64,000 nt of DNA from Vibrio mimicus (GCF_019048845.1 NZ_CP077425.1:992001-1056000); one strand, 5' to 3'; numbered from the stretch's first letter, positions 8,772 through 18,904 are shown. Notes: generated by a model from the sequence alone, not told the origin. Program-made: numbers and translations.

Positions 8772-8894
8772 TAACAAACGCCTCAAGAGGGACTGTCAAC
8801 GCGTAGCGTTTCCAGTCCCATTGAGCCGCGGTGGTTTCGGTTGTGGTGTTTGAGTTTAGTGGTTATGCGTTGTCAGCCCCTTAGGCGGGCGTTA
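8772..8894 (+). repeat. attC 14 (class 1)
   Basis: CAACGCGTAGCG variant. Closes family A copy 6. Confidence 0.95.
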
Positions 8895-8911
8895 GGTCAC
8901 GACGGGATCAC

Positions 8912-9037
8912 ATGAGCAATGTAAGATGGTGTCGAGTGAGTATTGAAGAGCAAATAGGGTATAGAGGAAATAAGGCAAAAAGGACGAATATTGGTCATTT
9001 CTATGATACCCTTGAGGCGCTTTCGTGCGCACCTTAA
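8912..9037 (+). CDS. Possible small ORF in gene-poor cassette
   Basis: A 41-codon frame beginning MSNVRWCRVSIEEQ and ending LEALSCAP. It begins 18 bp into a cassette (8892-9298) that has no longer gene. No strong ribosome binding site precedes it (ACGGGATCAC). It ends inside the candidate RNA structure described at 9010. I do not recognise the peptide; it could be a real microprotein, a leader, or chance. Confidence 0.35.
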   Translation: MSNVRWCRVSIEEQIGYRGNKAKRTNIGHFYDTLEALSCAP

Positions 9038-9115
9038 TCGGGGCACGATTGAAGAGTGACGCCCGCAAGACCTCAAGGTAGAGCTATGACAAATACTTCG
9101 GCTTCGATTTTTGTC
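9010..9115 (+). ncRNA. Candidate structured RNA
   Basis: CCTTGAGG (9010-9017) pairs perfectly with CCTCAAGG (9071-9078). Between them sit two small hairpins, GCGC-TTTCGT-GCGC and AATCG-GGGCA-CGATT. Downstream, GACAAA...TTTGTC followed by a T-run (to about 9115) resembles an intrinsic terminator. The compact GC-rich fold in an otherwise AT-rich, gene-poor cassette suggests an RNA element. It is not a tRNA (no T-loop consensus) and I do not recognise it as a known riboswitch. Confidence 0.4.
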
Positions 9116-9181
9116 TTTTTCTTCAATTCCATTTGATAATCAATAATTAACGAGAGACCTTGTACGAATTTGGTCGTGACC

Positions 9182-9301
9182 TAACAATCGATTCAAGACA
9201 GATTCGCAACGCATAGCATTCGCGTCATGCTTGAACATGAGTGTTTACGTTGTTATGCGTTGAGTTGGTTTAGGCGTTGCTCACTGCTTAATCGGGCGTT
9301 A
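9182..9301 (+). repeat. attC 15 (singleton class)
   Basis: Arms CGATTCAAGACAGATTCGC and CTGCTTAATCGGGCG. It closes the gene-poor cassette; the core GACCTAAC matches GTTAGGTC at 8891. Confidence 0.9.
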
Positions 9302-9318
9302 TGTTCTCAGAGGACTAA

Positions 9319-9807
9319 ATGGATATCGAAGTATTTAAAACTGTAGTACCTCTCGTCGGTAGCTTTTTGGGTGCAGCGTTTGGTGCTCACTTAACTTTGT
9401 CTCGGTCTAAGAAAGAAAAAATATGGGATGAAAAGAGGGAACTCTACAGTAGGGTTATCATAGCTTTGGAAGATATATCGTATTGGGCTGAGCAAGTTCG
9501 TTCTGAGCATTGTTGTGAATATACTAGTCGCCCAGACTCTAATTTCGATGAGTCCATGAGAGATATCCAAAAATTAACAGTTTCAGGCAGGTTAGTAATG
9601 AACGACGAGTTTTATAACCTTCTAGTCTCTGTAAACAACTCTCTACGAGCAGAAAGTTTCAATGCACATGAAGCCGCTCAAGAGGCATTTGATAACCCAC
9701 AATCAGATCACTTGTTTAGGCATGCAGTAAGGGTTCGTGACATTGCTGAAGAGCATTTGCCTAAGTTAATAAAGGCAGCAAAGCGGGATCTGCCAAAACG
9801 AACATAA
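9319..9807 (+). CDS. N-terminally anchored membrane protein, unknown
   Basis: 162 residues. Residues about 8-28 (VVPLVGSFLGAAFGAHLTL) form one membrane segment, followed by SRSKKEKIWDEKRELYSRV, a basic-to-helical cytoplasmic region of a type common in integron proteins of this layout (see the interrupted gene at 45657). The remaining part is helical. No catalytic motif is visible. ATG 9319 follows AGAGGACTAA. Confidence 0.7.
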   Translation: MDIEVFKTVVPLVGSFLGAAFGAHLTLSRSKKEKIWDEKRELYSRVIIALEDISYWAEQVRSEHCCEYTSRPDSNFDESMRDIQKLTVSGRLVMNDEFYNLLVSVNNSLRAESFNAHEAAQEAFDNPQSDHLFRHAVRVRDIAEEHLPKLIKAAKRDLPKRT

Positions 9808-9927
9808 CAAACGCCTCAAGAGGGACTGTCAACGCGTGGCGTTTCCAGTCCCATTGATGCACGGTGGTTATGGTTGTTGTGTTTGAGCTTAGTTGTTATG
9901 CGTTGTCAGCCCCTTAGGCGGGCGTTA
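9805..9927 (+). repeat. attC 16 (class 1)
   Basis: CATTGATGCACGG variant in the centre. Right core GTTATAC opens the cassette that IS copy 1 interrupts. Confidence 0.95.
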
Positions 9928-10814
9928 TACAACAATGAGAGATTCTTGAGATGATCGAAGATATAACAAACTCCGTAAAAGCGGAGTTGTATGGAAGAGC
10001 AGTAAGTCCCTTATTTGGTGCTTTTTTTCTTTCGTGGGCGGTATGGAATTGGAAATTTTGGTTAGTAGTATTTTCCAGTATGGAAGTCAGTGAAAAGATA
10101 GATTTTATAGATGGAGTTCTTTATTCGGGCTGGCTTCAACCTCTAGTTTTTTTAGTTATGGGACCCCTATTAACTGCTTTAGCGTATATTTATATTTACC
10201 CCATACCTGCAAGGTTTGTATACAAGCATTCGGGAAAGCAACAAAGGCAACTAAAAGCTATAAAGGTAGAGATTGAAGACGAAATGCCTATGACTCAAGA
10301 GGAGCATAATAGACTAAGACAAAAAATATCAAATCTAGAGTCAGCATATTACGCTGAGCTGGCTTCTAAAGACTCTGAAATTGATCGTCTCAGGGCTCTT
10401 ATAGAATCGAGTAGGAATATCAAACAACCTCCCATAGTTGAAACATCTACAGATGTAAGAGCAAAAAATCTAGTCCACAATAGTAAACAGTTTCCACTTA
10501 CAGATACTGATCAGCCAATAATTACTGAGTTTGAAGTAAATGGTGAAATATATACTCTAGGACAAGACTTTAGTAAGTCTAGACCGGGTGAGACAAATGT
10601 GGTTAAGCTGAGAGGTGAATTTAATTTACATGATGTAATTCATGTCAGATTTAAAACTAATAAGCCGCTCCTTGAAGCTCAGTATTATAGAGTTTTTGAT
10701 GGGTATGGTCAGCGTAATATTACTGAACAAGAATTCGAAATGTAGTGGCATAGTGAATTTGGCCACCTGATTAGAGCTGTTATGATTGCAACCATAGCAG
10801 CATTAGGTGACGAA

Positions 10815-12004
<1,190 letters not shown>

Positions 12005-12139
12005 CCACTACAAAATTCATAAAACGGATTATGAACAAAAGAACGCTTTTTTCTGCGTAATGCAACCTAACCCTTCTAGGGAGGGAAAGGAAATGACAAT
12101 AAGCAATAGAGTGCAATTTGCATATTAGCCCAAGTTGTA

Positions 12140-12259
12140 TAACAAACTGTTCAAGAGGGATTCGCAACTCGTGGCATTTTCACTGTGCGTTGGTTTAAGT
12201 GATTAAGGTGGTATGCGGTGGTACCGGTATTGCGTTGCTCACCCCTTAACAGGGCGTTA
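12140..12259 (+). repeat. attC 17 (class 3)
   Basis: CTGTTCAAGAGGGATTCGC arm. The core GTTGTATAAC matches GTTATACAAC at the cassette start (9924), confirming that the gene split by the IS is one cassette. Confidence 0.93.
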
Positions 12260-12674
12260 GTTTCTATCTAGAAAAAATCATCAAAAGCTCAGATTCAATG
12301 CCCTGAAAAATCAGCCTTAAGTGTTCAAGTCGCACTATTTGGCTTTTGAGTTTTGCCTGATGCTGATTTAGTAGAAAGTGTTGAAAGTTCAGCTGTTTCA
12401 AAGTCGCTTAAAGCCAACAAGCCTCGAGGCTGCAATGTTGTCGGATGTTCAACACGGTCAGTTTAGTTTCACAAAGGACGTCATCACCGCTGAAATTATG
12501 CTTTCTTTGTCGTGGACTCTTAACCGTGGTCAACTTAACCTTGATCGTTTTGAGTTTTGGCAGCTAACTTCACAGCTTTTGGCGTTGGACGTGTGCATGT
12601 TCGATGCATTCGCATAAAATGGCTTTCAAAGAAATGTGTTAAATAAGTCATTGGAAAACAATAAGCTACGAAAC
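12260..12674 (+). repeat. ORF-less cassette family A, copy 7
   Basis: 415 bp, subgroup c (begins GTTTCTATCTAG). It looks identical to copy 14 (36958-37372). It contains a 79-codon open frame (12378-12617) ending ALDVCMFDAFA. Confidence 0.87.
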
Positions 12675-12797
12675 TAACAAACGCCTCAAGAGGGACTGTC
12701 AACGCGTGGCGTTTCCAGTCCCATTGAGCCGAAGTGGTTACGGTTGTTGTGTTTTAGTTTAGTGGTAATGCGTTGTCAGCCCCTTAGGCGGGCGTTA
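12675..12797 (+). repeat. attC 18 (class 1)
   Basis: GAGCCGAAGTGG variant. It differs from attC 49, although the two preceding cassettes look identical. Confidence 0.95.
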
Positions 12798-12814
12798 GTT
12801 GCTTAGGAGATAAA

Positions 12815-13369
12815 TTGGCTAAATTAACTAGGAAAGAGTTACTTATAAAACTCGAAAAAATAGTCGGCTCTAGTTGCTATAACGGTAATATTCAAAACTG
12901 GGGTGCGAATGGAGAGTGGCTAGGTGAGGGGCGTGCTTTTAGGTATCCAATCAGAATCAATGGTTTGAGTACAAGAACCAGTATCAAAACCGATGTTACT
13001 GACCATGATTTGCAGGCAGCATACTATGCTTTTGGAGCAAACCAGTTGCACATTATTCGTGCGCTAGATGAAGTTTTAGACTTTATTGAATACGAATATG
13101 GAGTAGATATTCCCAAAACTAAAATTAAACCTAAAAAAGACAAAGCAGATCCTAAACAAAAAACAGAGTGTGCATATTGCGGGAAAATGGTTGTAGATAT
13201 CGTTCAGCATGTGAGTCAGAGTCACCCAGATTACTGGCAAAAATACACATCAAGCAATGATGTTTCTCATCGTTTAAGCGGTAAAAGTAGGTGTAATAGT
13301 TGTGGGTCATTCCTAAAATCATTGGAAAATCATGCTGAGAAATGTCCTAAAACTTTGGAACGCAACTAA
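12815..13369 (+). CDS. Zinc-finger-containing hypothetical protein
   Basis: 184 residues from TTG 12815 behind AGGAGA. Residues 1-105 form a soluble domain of unknown type. A Lys-rich linker (KIKPKKDKADPKQK) leads to two C-terminal zinc-binding units: CAYCGK...H..QSH (C2H2-like) and CNSCGSF...H..KC. The layout suggests nucleic-acid or protein binding. It is the only gene in its cassette, and I do not recognise the N-terminal domain. Confidence 0.72.
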   Translation: MAKLTRKELLIKLEKIVGSSCYNGNIQNWGANGEWLGEGRAFRYPIRINGLSTRTSIKTDVTDHDLQAAYYAFGANQLHIIRALDEVLDFIEYEYGVDIPKTKIKPKKDKADPKQKTECAYCGKMVVDIVQHVSQSHPDYWQKYTSSNDVSHRLSGKSRCNSCGSFLKSLENHAEKCPKTLERN

Positions 13370-13485
13370 CAAACTGTTTAAGAGTGATTCGCAACGCGTG
13401 GCATTTTTGCTATGCGTTGTTTTAGTGTTTATGGTGGCATGCGGCGGCATCGGTATTGCGTTGCTCACACCTTAACAGGGCGTTA
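13367..13485 (+). repeat. attC 19 (class 3 variant)
   Basis: CTGTTTAAGAGTGATTCGC ... CACCTTAACAGGGCG. Right core GTTAAGT opens the first PAAR effector cassette. Confidence 0.92.
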
Positions 13486-13604
13486 AGTGCCAATCGGCCT
13501 CTGTCAGATAAGCGTTAATAATTAAGAAATCGTGACCTTCTGCGAAACGTTCAAATCACATTAATGTAAGATTCAAAAATTTTATAAATCGTCAAGGGTT
13601 GATA

Positions 13605-14711
13605 ATGTTCAGTATTGGTATAGGTTCAAAAACATCCACTGGTGGGGAAGTAGTAGAAGGTAACAATGGCATTATGATGAATGGCCTTGTTGCCAGTTCA
13701 GTTGGTCATCAAGCGACTTGTAAATCAGGGCGTAAAGAATGTGCAGGTATAGGACCAATCGTTGCTGTTGGTCCGAGAGATGTGAATTTACCTGCTGGTC
13801 CCGCAGCAAGGGTAGGTGATTATGTCGATTGTGGTTGTCCTCCTGGTTCAAATGTTTTGGTTGGCTCTAGCAGTGTTCAAATCGGTAGTTCTTCCGTTTC
13901 AGCTAATGTCACACCAGCGCAGCGTTCACTATCAAGTATGAATTCAGCGGCTTCCGCATCGAGTGCAGCATCGAATTCGAGCTCTGTGGCAGGTTCAGCG
14001 GTTCCTAAAATTAATCCTAATAACATGTATTGGCCGCCCTATAACCCATTAGCTCCAGAGGGTGAAAAAGAAATCAAGTTAGAATACACGCAAGAAATTG
14101 TGAAATTTGCGGTATTAGAGCCGAAAGAGTGGACAGCATTCTTTGATAGATTTGATGTGGTCAAGAATTTAAAAGACACAGCAACAGGGTTATACAATGC
14201 AAGAGAAACAGCAAAAGCTTTAGGTGGGGTCGGTGTAACTGCGTTTGTCAGAACTATCGATGGTGTTGATTACGTTATCCTAAAAAATTATGAATATTGG
14301 TCTCAAACCCTATTACATGGGGGCGTGTTTAAGGCCGATAATGCACGAGTTGTCAAGCTAGGTTTGGGGGCTTTAGACTCTGCAAAAGGAATGGTTCGTT
14401 ACGTTAGAGTCAGCGCACCCATGGAGATTTTAGTAGGTTCAGCGATCAATGTGCTTCAATTTATCGTCAACGACGAATATACGTTAGCTAAATTAGGTGT
14501 TGATGAGGCCAAACTATTTGTTCATGCATTAACTGTTGCAGGAGTATCTCTAGCCGCTGGTTCACTAGTAGCACTTGTAACTCCTGTAACCTTTTTAGTT
14601 GGTAGTAGTATCTTGGTTCTTTCAAACTTAACTGTTTGGGGGGTAGATAAATGGACTGGTTTTGAATCAAAACTAATCGAAGTTGTGGTTGATACTTTTG
14701 ATGGTAAATAA
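13605..14711 (+). CDS. PAAR-domain effector with C-terminal membrane region, copy 1
   Basis: 368 residues from ATG 13605 (AAGGG upstream). Residues 1 to about 100 are a PAAR-like domain (VVEGNNGIMMNGL, GPRDVNLPAGPAARVGDYV, CGCPPGSNVLVGSSSVQIG), the spike tip of type VI secretion systems. A Ser/Ala linker follows, then a domain with KFAVLEPKEWTAFFDRFD. Two or more hydrophobic segments at the C-terminus (about 300-350) suggest membrane insertion in target cells. Next comes an overlapping small membrane gene, as in effector/immunity pairs. A paralogue at 32474 is nearly identical up to about residue 305 and then diverges. Confidence 0.78.
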   Translation: MFSIGIGSKTSTGGEVVEGNNGIMMNGLVASSVGHQATCKSGRKECAGIGPIVAVGPRDVNLPAGPAARVGDYVDCGCPPGSNVLVGSSSVQIGSSSVSANVTPAQRSLSSMNSAASASSAASNSSSVAGSAVPKINPNNMYWPPYNPLAPEGEKEIKLEYTQEIVKFAVLEPKEWTAFFDRFDVVKNLKDTATGLYNARETAKALGGVGVTAFVRTIDGVDYVILKNYEYWSQTLLHGGVFKADNARVVKLGLGALDSAKGMVRYVRVSAPMEILVGSAINVLQFIVNDEYTLAKLGVDEAKLFVHALTVAGVSLAAGSLVALVTPVTFLVGSSILVLSNLTVWGVDKWTGFESKLIEVVVDTFDGK

Positions 14712-15117
14712 ACTCAAAAAAGGATTGCTCGGTTCATTGGTATTTTTCATTGGTGGCTTATGGCTTTCCATCAGTATGGCAATGCCATTATTTACCGTTG
14801 AGTCAAATCTAGAAATAGTCAGGTTTAGTTGGTTAGGTCTACCTATTATTGGTGCTTTTGCGTTCACTGGATTATTTGGTGCAGTCGTTGTCGCATTAAT
14901 ATTGTCATTGATGCAAGGTAAGCAAATTATGCGTTCAGCAAAGTTTGTGTTAATACCGGCAATGCTTATGGGTTTTTTGGGGGCAGGTGTAAACTATGCT
15001 AATTATCACTTTGTAATTAAGCCAATGGGTCTAGTTGCATGTCCTAAAATGGCAGGCTACGGTAAAAACTTGCTGATCGACTATGTAAAAAATATTGACA
15101 ACTGTCAGTCTGATTAA
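14701..15117 (+). CDS. Putative immunity protein for PAAR effector, copy 1
   Basis: 138 residues, ATG 14701 inside the effector's last codons (11-bp overlap). Three to four membrane segments (about 7-27, 46-68, 77-97) precede a C-terminal tail with two Cys. The tail GYGKNLLIDYVKNIDNC is shared with the partner of the second effector (33571), while the membrane part differs, matching the divergence of the effector tips. Immunity against a membrane-acting toxin is inferred from context, topology and translational coupling. Confidence 0.68.
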   Translation: MVNKLKKGLLGSLVFFIGGLWLSISMAMPLFTVESNLEIVRFSWLGLPIIGAFAFTGLFGAVVVALILSLMQGKQIMRSAKFVLIPAMLMGFLGAGVNYANYHFVIKPMGLVACPKMAGYGKNLLIDYVKNIDNCQSD

Positions 15118-15125
15118 CAGGCACT

Positions 15126-15247
15126 TAACAAACGCCTCAAGAGGGACTGTCAACGCGCGGCGTTTCCAGTCCCAATGAGTCGCGGTGGTTTCGGTTGTTG
15201 TGTTTGAGTTTAGTGTTATGCGTTGCCAGCCCCTTAGGCGGGCGTTA
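15126..15247 (+). repeat. attC 20 (class 1)
   Basis: Closes effector cassette 1. The second effector cassette ends in a class 4 site instead (attC 45). Confidence 0.95.
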
Positions 15248-15662
15248 GCTTCTTAAAGGCTAGAATCATCAAAATCTAAGCTCAATTGTTCTTAAAACTA
15301 AGTTTCTAGCGTTCAAGTCGTATAGCTTGGCTTGCGAGTTTTTGTTGATGCTGATTTGGTAGACAGTGTTGAAATTTCAGCAGTTTCAAAGTCGCCGTAA
15401 GCTAACAAACTTCGATGCTTCCATTTTATTGGATGCTCCACACGGAAAGTTTGGTTTCACAAAAGGCTGCATCATCGCTGAAAGTGTACTTTCTTTGTCG
15501 CGGACTCTTAACCCTGGCCAACTTAGCCTAGATCGTTTTAGGTTTTGGCAGCTAACGTCACAGCTTTTGGCGTTGGACGTGTGTTTGCGTGATGCTTTTG
15601 CGTAAAATGCATTTCAAGCAAATATGTTTAAAAAGTCATTGGTAAACAATGGGCTACGAAGC
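15248..15662 (+). repeat. ORF-less cassette family A, copy 8
   Basis: 415 bp, subgroup a. Here the usual CGCTGAAA is CGCCGTAAG, which removes the stop that limits the second frame in most copies, so it stays open for 79 codons (15366-15605). Confidence 0.85.
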
Positions 15663-15785
15663 TAACAAACGCCTCAAGAGGGACTGTCAACGCGTGGCGT
15701 TTCCAGTCCCATTGAGCCGCGGTGGTTGCAGTTGTTGTGTTTGAGCTTAGTGGTAATGCGTTGCCAGCCCCTTAGGCGGGCGTTA
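15663..15785 (+). repeat. attC 21 (class 1)
   Basis: TTTGAGCTTAG variant in the right half. Closes family A copy 8. Confidence 0.95.
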
Positions 15786-15802
15786 GCTAAAAAGGTAAAA
15801 TT

Positions 15803-16372
15803 ATGTCTCACATGTTTGATATAGCTGAACTTAGACAAAAAATATTCATTGTTCAAAATGTTATCCAAGCGAGTGAAGCTTTTGTAAAAGAGCACTGTAT
15901 TGGTGTTAAAGAATATGAAGAACTATATGATCGTTCTTCATATTTGGTAATGGTCAAGTCTCTTGTTAGCAGCAGTCTCGTCGAAATCTCGATCAAACTA
16001 AGAAGTTTAGATGACTCAATGAAGCGCAATCGTCAAAGTTACTCTTTTGATCACTCTCCGAAAGATTTTGTTTTGGCGATTTGCGGTGATGAAGGCATTA
16101 GCTTTCGGGAATCTTGTAATAAAATAATTCACGCCGACGGTTTTTATCTAAATATTCAATCGTCTTATAGTTGTCATGAAGATCTACAATGGTGGGGTGG
16201 TGCTATTCGTGTTCAAGGTGTGAAATATCCAAACCAAAAGAATGAACAGAAGTGGGAGTACCTAATCTCGTTATACTGTTGGTGTAATGAAGCTCTGCGT
16301 TTTATCAATAAGATAGAGGCAGAAGCCATTAAGATTCAAATACAGTCAGAAGATGTGGCATTTTTTAGCTAA
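15803..16372 (+). CDS. HEPN-like hypothetical protein
   Basis: 189 residues, ATG 15803 with AGGTAAAATT upstream. Helical and soluble. The motif SFRESCNKIIHADGF has an Arg and a His seven residues apart next to an Asn, like R-N..H elements in HEPN-type domains. An extended central helix region (VSSSLVEISIKLRSLDD) and aromatic C-terminal part (WEYLISLYCWCNEALRF) follow. The assignment rests on this motif and helical pattern only. It is followed by a class 2 attC, like the HEPN genes at 443, 22031 and 28935. Confidence 0.55.
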   Translation: MSHMFDIAELRQKIFIVQNVIQASEAFVKEHCIGVKEYEELYDRSSYLVMVKSLVSSSLVEISIKLRSLDDSMKRNRQSYSFDHSPKDFVLAICGDEGISFRESCNKIIHADGFYLNIQSSYSCHEDLQWWGGAIRVQGVKYPNQKNEQKWEYLISLYCWCNEALRFINKIEAEAIKIQIQSEDVAFFS

Positions 16373-16489
16373 CAAGCAATTTAAGAGTGATTCAGCACGC
16401 TTGGCATTTTTGGTTTGAGTTTAGTTCAGCGTTTACGGTGGTCAAACTTAGTGCCGTTGTAGCGTGCTTCACACCTTAATTGGGCGTTA
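16370..16489 (+). repeat. attC 22 (class 2 variant)
   Basis: CAATTTAAGAGTGATTCAGCACGC ... CACCTTAATTGGGCG. Right core GTTAGGC opens the GNAT cassette. Confidence 0.92.
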
Positions 16490-16505
16490 GGCACAGGGTG
16501 GAAAA

Positions 16506-16988
16506 TTGGAACTACAACAGTTAAATCAGCGCCATCTTAAATGCTTGCTCGACCATATTTGCCTTGACTCAGAATTGACGTTTTGTGAAGGGGCTGTGCC
16601 ACCAAAGCATGTTCTGATTCGTTCTTATGAGCAGCTCCAAAACTCAAAAGCTGAAATTTGGTCATTACCCTACATGATGTCAGTGGGCAATAATGTCGTT
16701 GGTTTCTGTGGCTTCAAAGATGAACCTCAAGATGGTGAAGTTGAAATTGGATACAATGTTTCGCCTTATAAACAAGGTCGAGGATTTGCAAAATTGGCAG
16801 TCAATCAACTTTGTCAGTTGGCGTTTAATATGGATTCAATTGAAAGTGTTGTGGCTTTGATTTCATCGGCGAACCTCGCTTCGTTGAATGTCGTACGAGC
16901 CAACAACTTTGTTTTCATTGGTTTTGTGGTTGATAGCGACAATGAAAAATTGGAAAAATGGGTGCTACAGCGTGCATCCTGTGCCTAA
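16506..16988 (+). CDS. GNAT-family N-acetyltransferase, copy 1
   Basis: 160 residues from TTG 16506 (GGTGGAAAA upstream). The acetyl-CoA pyrophosphate-binding motif is QGRGFAK (Q/R-x-x-G-x-A) after the VEIGYNVSP strand. The C-terminal SANLASLNVVRANNFVFIG matches the RimJ/RimL-like pattern (N..S..v..k.GF..). It would transfer acetyl from acetyl-CoA to an amine on an unknown small molecule or protein. Protein sequence is identical to the copy at 42708. Confidence 0.88.
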   Translation: MELQQLNQRHLKCLLDHICLDSELTFCEGAVPPKHVLIRSYEQLQNSKAEIWSLPYMMSVGNNVVGFCGFKDEPQDGEVEIGYNVSPYKQGRGFAKLAVNQLCQLAFNMDSIESVVALISSANLASLNVVRANNFVFIGFVVDSDNEKLEKWVLQRASCA

Positions 16989-17107
16989 CAAACGCCTCAA
17001 GAGGGACTGTCAACGCGCGGCGTTTCCAGTCCCAATGAGCTGCGGTGGTTGCAGTAGTTGTGTTTGAGTTTAGTGTTATGCGTTGCCAGCCCCTTAGGCG
17101 GGCGTTA
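16986..17107 (+). repeat. attC 23 (class 1)
   Basis: AGTAGTTGTG and GAGCTGCGG variants not found in attC 56, which closes the duplicate of this cassette. Confidence 0.95.
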
Positions 17108-17143
17108 TGAGCTATTTTGTTTTGATATTTCCATTCGCAATCC

Positions 17144-17485
17144 TTATAGGAGTTTTGAGGCCACGGCGGAGATGAATCCGATGATCCAAGACCAAATTCC
17201 AATAGTATTTACCCACATAAAAATCCCAATTGTTCGTGGTATATCATGTGAACGATGACGAATGACTGGATATGTAACGCAATAGTCAATATATCTGGAA
17301 AAAATATTGTATGAGGTCATGCATTGATAATTTGCATGTAGTTTTTCTGCATCTTTTGATAATTGTTTATCGAGCCAAGCTATTCGTTCTTCAGTGCCTA
17401 GTGCTAAGACAACCCCGACAATAGTTCCTGGAAGTGCCCATATAAGCGCATACCATGCAATAAAAGATTTAATAAACTCAATCAT
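17144..17485 (-). CDS. Putative immunity membrane protein
   Basis: 113 residues, reverse strand, start overlapping the upstream effector stop by 4 bp (ATGA), so translation is coupled. Membrane segments lie at about 8-30 (WYALIWALPGTIVGVVLAL) and 88-110 (IFMWVNTIGIWSWIIGFISA). Small two-segment membrane proteins directly after glycine-zipper toxins typically protect the producer's own membrane. This role is inferred. Confidence 0.65.
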   Translation of the reverse strand: MIEFIKSFIAWYALIWALPGTIVGVVLALGTEERIAWLDKQLSKDAEKLHANYQCMTSYNIFSRYIDYCVTYPVIRHRSHDIPRTIGIFMWVNTIGIWSWIIGFISAVASKLL

Positions 17486-18846
17486 TCAGTAATCCACTCA
17501 TAGAAAATCTCACCCGCGAACTTTCCTGCGGTTGAACCCATTATTCCCCCTATGGTTCCGCCAGCAATAAATGCTCCTATTGATGCAACAGCCACGACAG
17601 GAGCTGACGCAGTGCCAACAAGAAGCAATGTACCGCCAACAGCCCAAGTGGCTAATTTTCCACCAACAACTAAGCCGCCCATAAATCCACCAATTTCTAC
17701 CGATGTTGTTTGGCCACAGTTCCCTGTGCTATCAACTTTACAGGCTTCATAAATATTATTTACGCCACTTGCAGCACCAAGAACCAATCCAACGTAACCA
17801 ACGCCTTTTGCTGCTGTTATGCCTATAGACACGTTAGCAATACGTTTTCCGAGGTTTTTAACAAAACCTGTTTTCAGTATTTCATCAGAATGGTGAATGA
17901 CCGATTTTGTTGAAAGTTTTAGGTTGCGTTTTACTTGTGTGTAAATCGGTAACTTGACGCTGCGTTTGGATAAGCCAGCAAATGAACCATCTAGCTTTTT
18001 AAAGAGCTCTGCGCGCTCGGCTACAAAAGGCCCGTAATTGATGCCGCCAGTTCTGCTCGCCATTGCAACTTGAGAGGCGTATAGGTCATTAATCTCAAGT
18101 AATACATCACTAATATTCTTTAACCGTTGTTCAACACCAGCTGTCGCCATGCCTACACCCAAAGAAGCATAAGCGTAATAGTCACTGGGTAGGCCATCTT
18201 GCTTAATTTTGGCAAATGCTTGATTTGCATAATAATCCAACAGCTCTAAGTGTCGGTTTACTGTTGCTACTAGTTCATCGGTTAATTTTGCTAGCTCGGT
18301 ACTTGCTGCTTGTGCATCTTCTTGTAAATCAGCGAGTGCTTTCTTCTCTTGCTCATTAGTCGGTTTAGTCGTGGGGACGATGATAATTTCCCCTTCTCTG
18401 ACGGGATTATTGAGGTGCGTATTGCATTGTTTAATAAATTGTTTCTGTTCTTCACTGGTTTCAGCAGTAAATAGGTCCGCCCAAAGTTGTTCTTGTGGTT
18501 GAGTAAGTGTGTTCTGCGTCCAACCCAACATAAATTCTTCTGTATTCTTTTGTTGGTCTTGAAGCTTTGCCCAATCTTTTTCTGATTGTTCTAGTCGCTC
18601 TTTACGCTGACGTTCAACTTTTTCTCTTGTTGTTTCTTGGATAGGTTCAGGCTTTAGTAACGATTGAACACTGGGCACAGATGAACCAAGTGGTGCAAAG
18701 TTACGGGCTTCAGCGGCTTTCAATGCTGCAGAGCTTTTTTCCCATTCCCGACGCATGTGACATGACGAGCAAGTGCAAGTAATGGGGTCTTTCCAAAAAG
18801 GGCAGCGATAGAGTTTTGTCTTATCAAAAATATCGTATATGGGCAT
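17482..18846 (-). CDS. Putative antibacterial membrane-acting effector
   Basis: 454 residues from ATG 18846 (AGAGAAAG upstream; an ATG at 18882 lacks a ribosome binding site). The N-terminus has a Cys cluster (CPFWKDPITCTCSSCHMR). Next come a long coiled-coil (about 60-130), a LysM-like element (REGEIIIVPTTKPT), and another helical region. Residues from about 345 form glycine-rich hydrophobic segments (GYVGLVLGAASGV, GGFMGGLVVGGKLATWAVGG, IGAFIAGGTIGGIMG), typical of pore-forming toxin tails. The downstream gene is an immunity candidate. Secretion by a type VI system is plausible by analogy with the other effector cassettes but no PAAR or other delivery domain is visible here. Confidence 0.65.
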   Translation of the reverse strand: MPIYDIFDKTKLYRCPFWKDPITCTCSSCHMRREWEKSSAALKAAEARNFAPLGSSVPSVQSLLKPEPIQETTREKVERQRKERLEQSEKDWAKLQDQQKNTEEFMLGWTQNTLTQPQEQLWADLFTAETSEEQKQFIKQCNTHLNNPVREGEIIIVPTTKPTNEQEKKALADLQEDAQAASTELAKLTDELVATVNRHLELLDYYANQAFAKIKQDGLPSDYYAYASLGVGMATAGVEQRLKNISDVLLEINDLYASQVAMASRTGGINYGPFVAERAELFKKLDGSFAGLSKRSVKLPIYTQVKRNLKLSTKSVIHHSDEILKTGFVKNLGKRIANVSIGITAAKGVGYVGLVLGAASGVNNIYEACKVDSTGNCGQTTSVEIGGFMGGLVVGGKLATWAVGGTLLLVGTASAPVVAVASIGAFIAGGTIGGIMGSTAGKFAGEIFYEWITE

Positions 18847-18877
18847 GTTCTTTCTCTGACGTTTTGTAAGTTGCCCT

Positions 18878-18904
18878 ATCATAACCCCAAAAGTTCACAG
18901 GCAA
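18878..18904 (-). promoter_or_regulatory. Candidate promoter of minus-strand effector operon
   Basis: On the minus strand TTTTTGCCT is followed after 15 bases by TATGAT, 31 bp before the effector ATG. The effector cassette at 41174 has the same pattern (TTTTTGCCT, 15 bases, TATCAT). The 15-base spacing is short for sigma-70, so it may instead be a regulator site plus -10. Confidence 0.45.

Noticed and set aside
9010..9078. tRNA gene in the GC-rich folded element
   Set aside because: No acceptor-stem/T-loop consensus (no GGTTCRA) and the arms are of wrong lengths.
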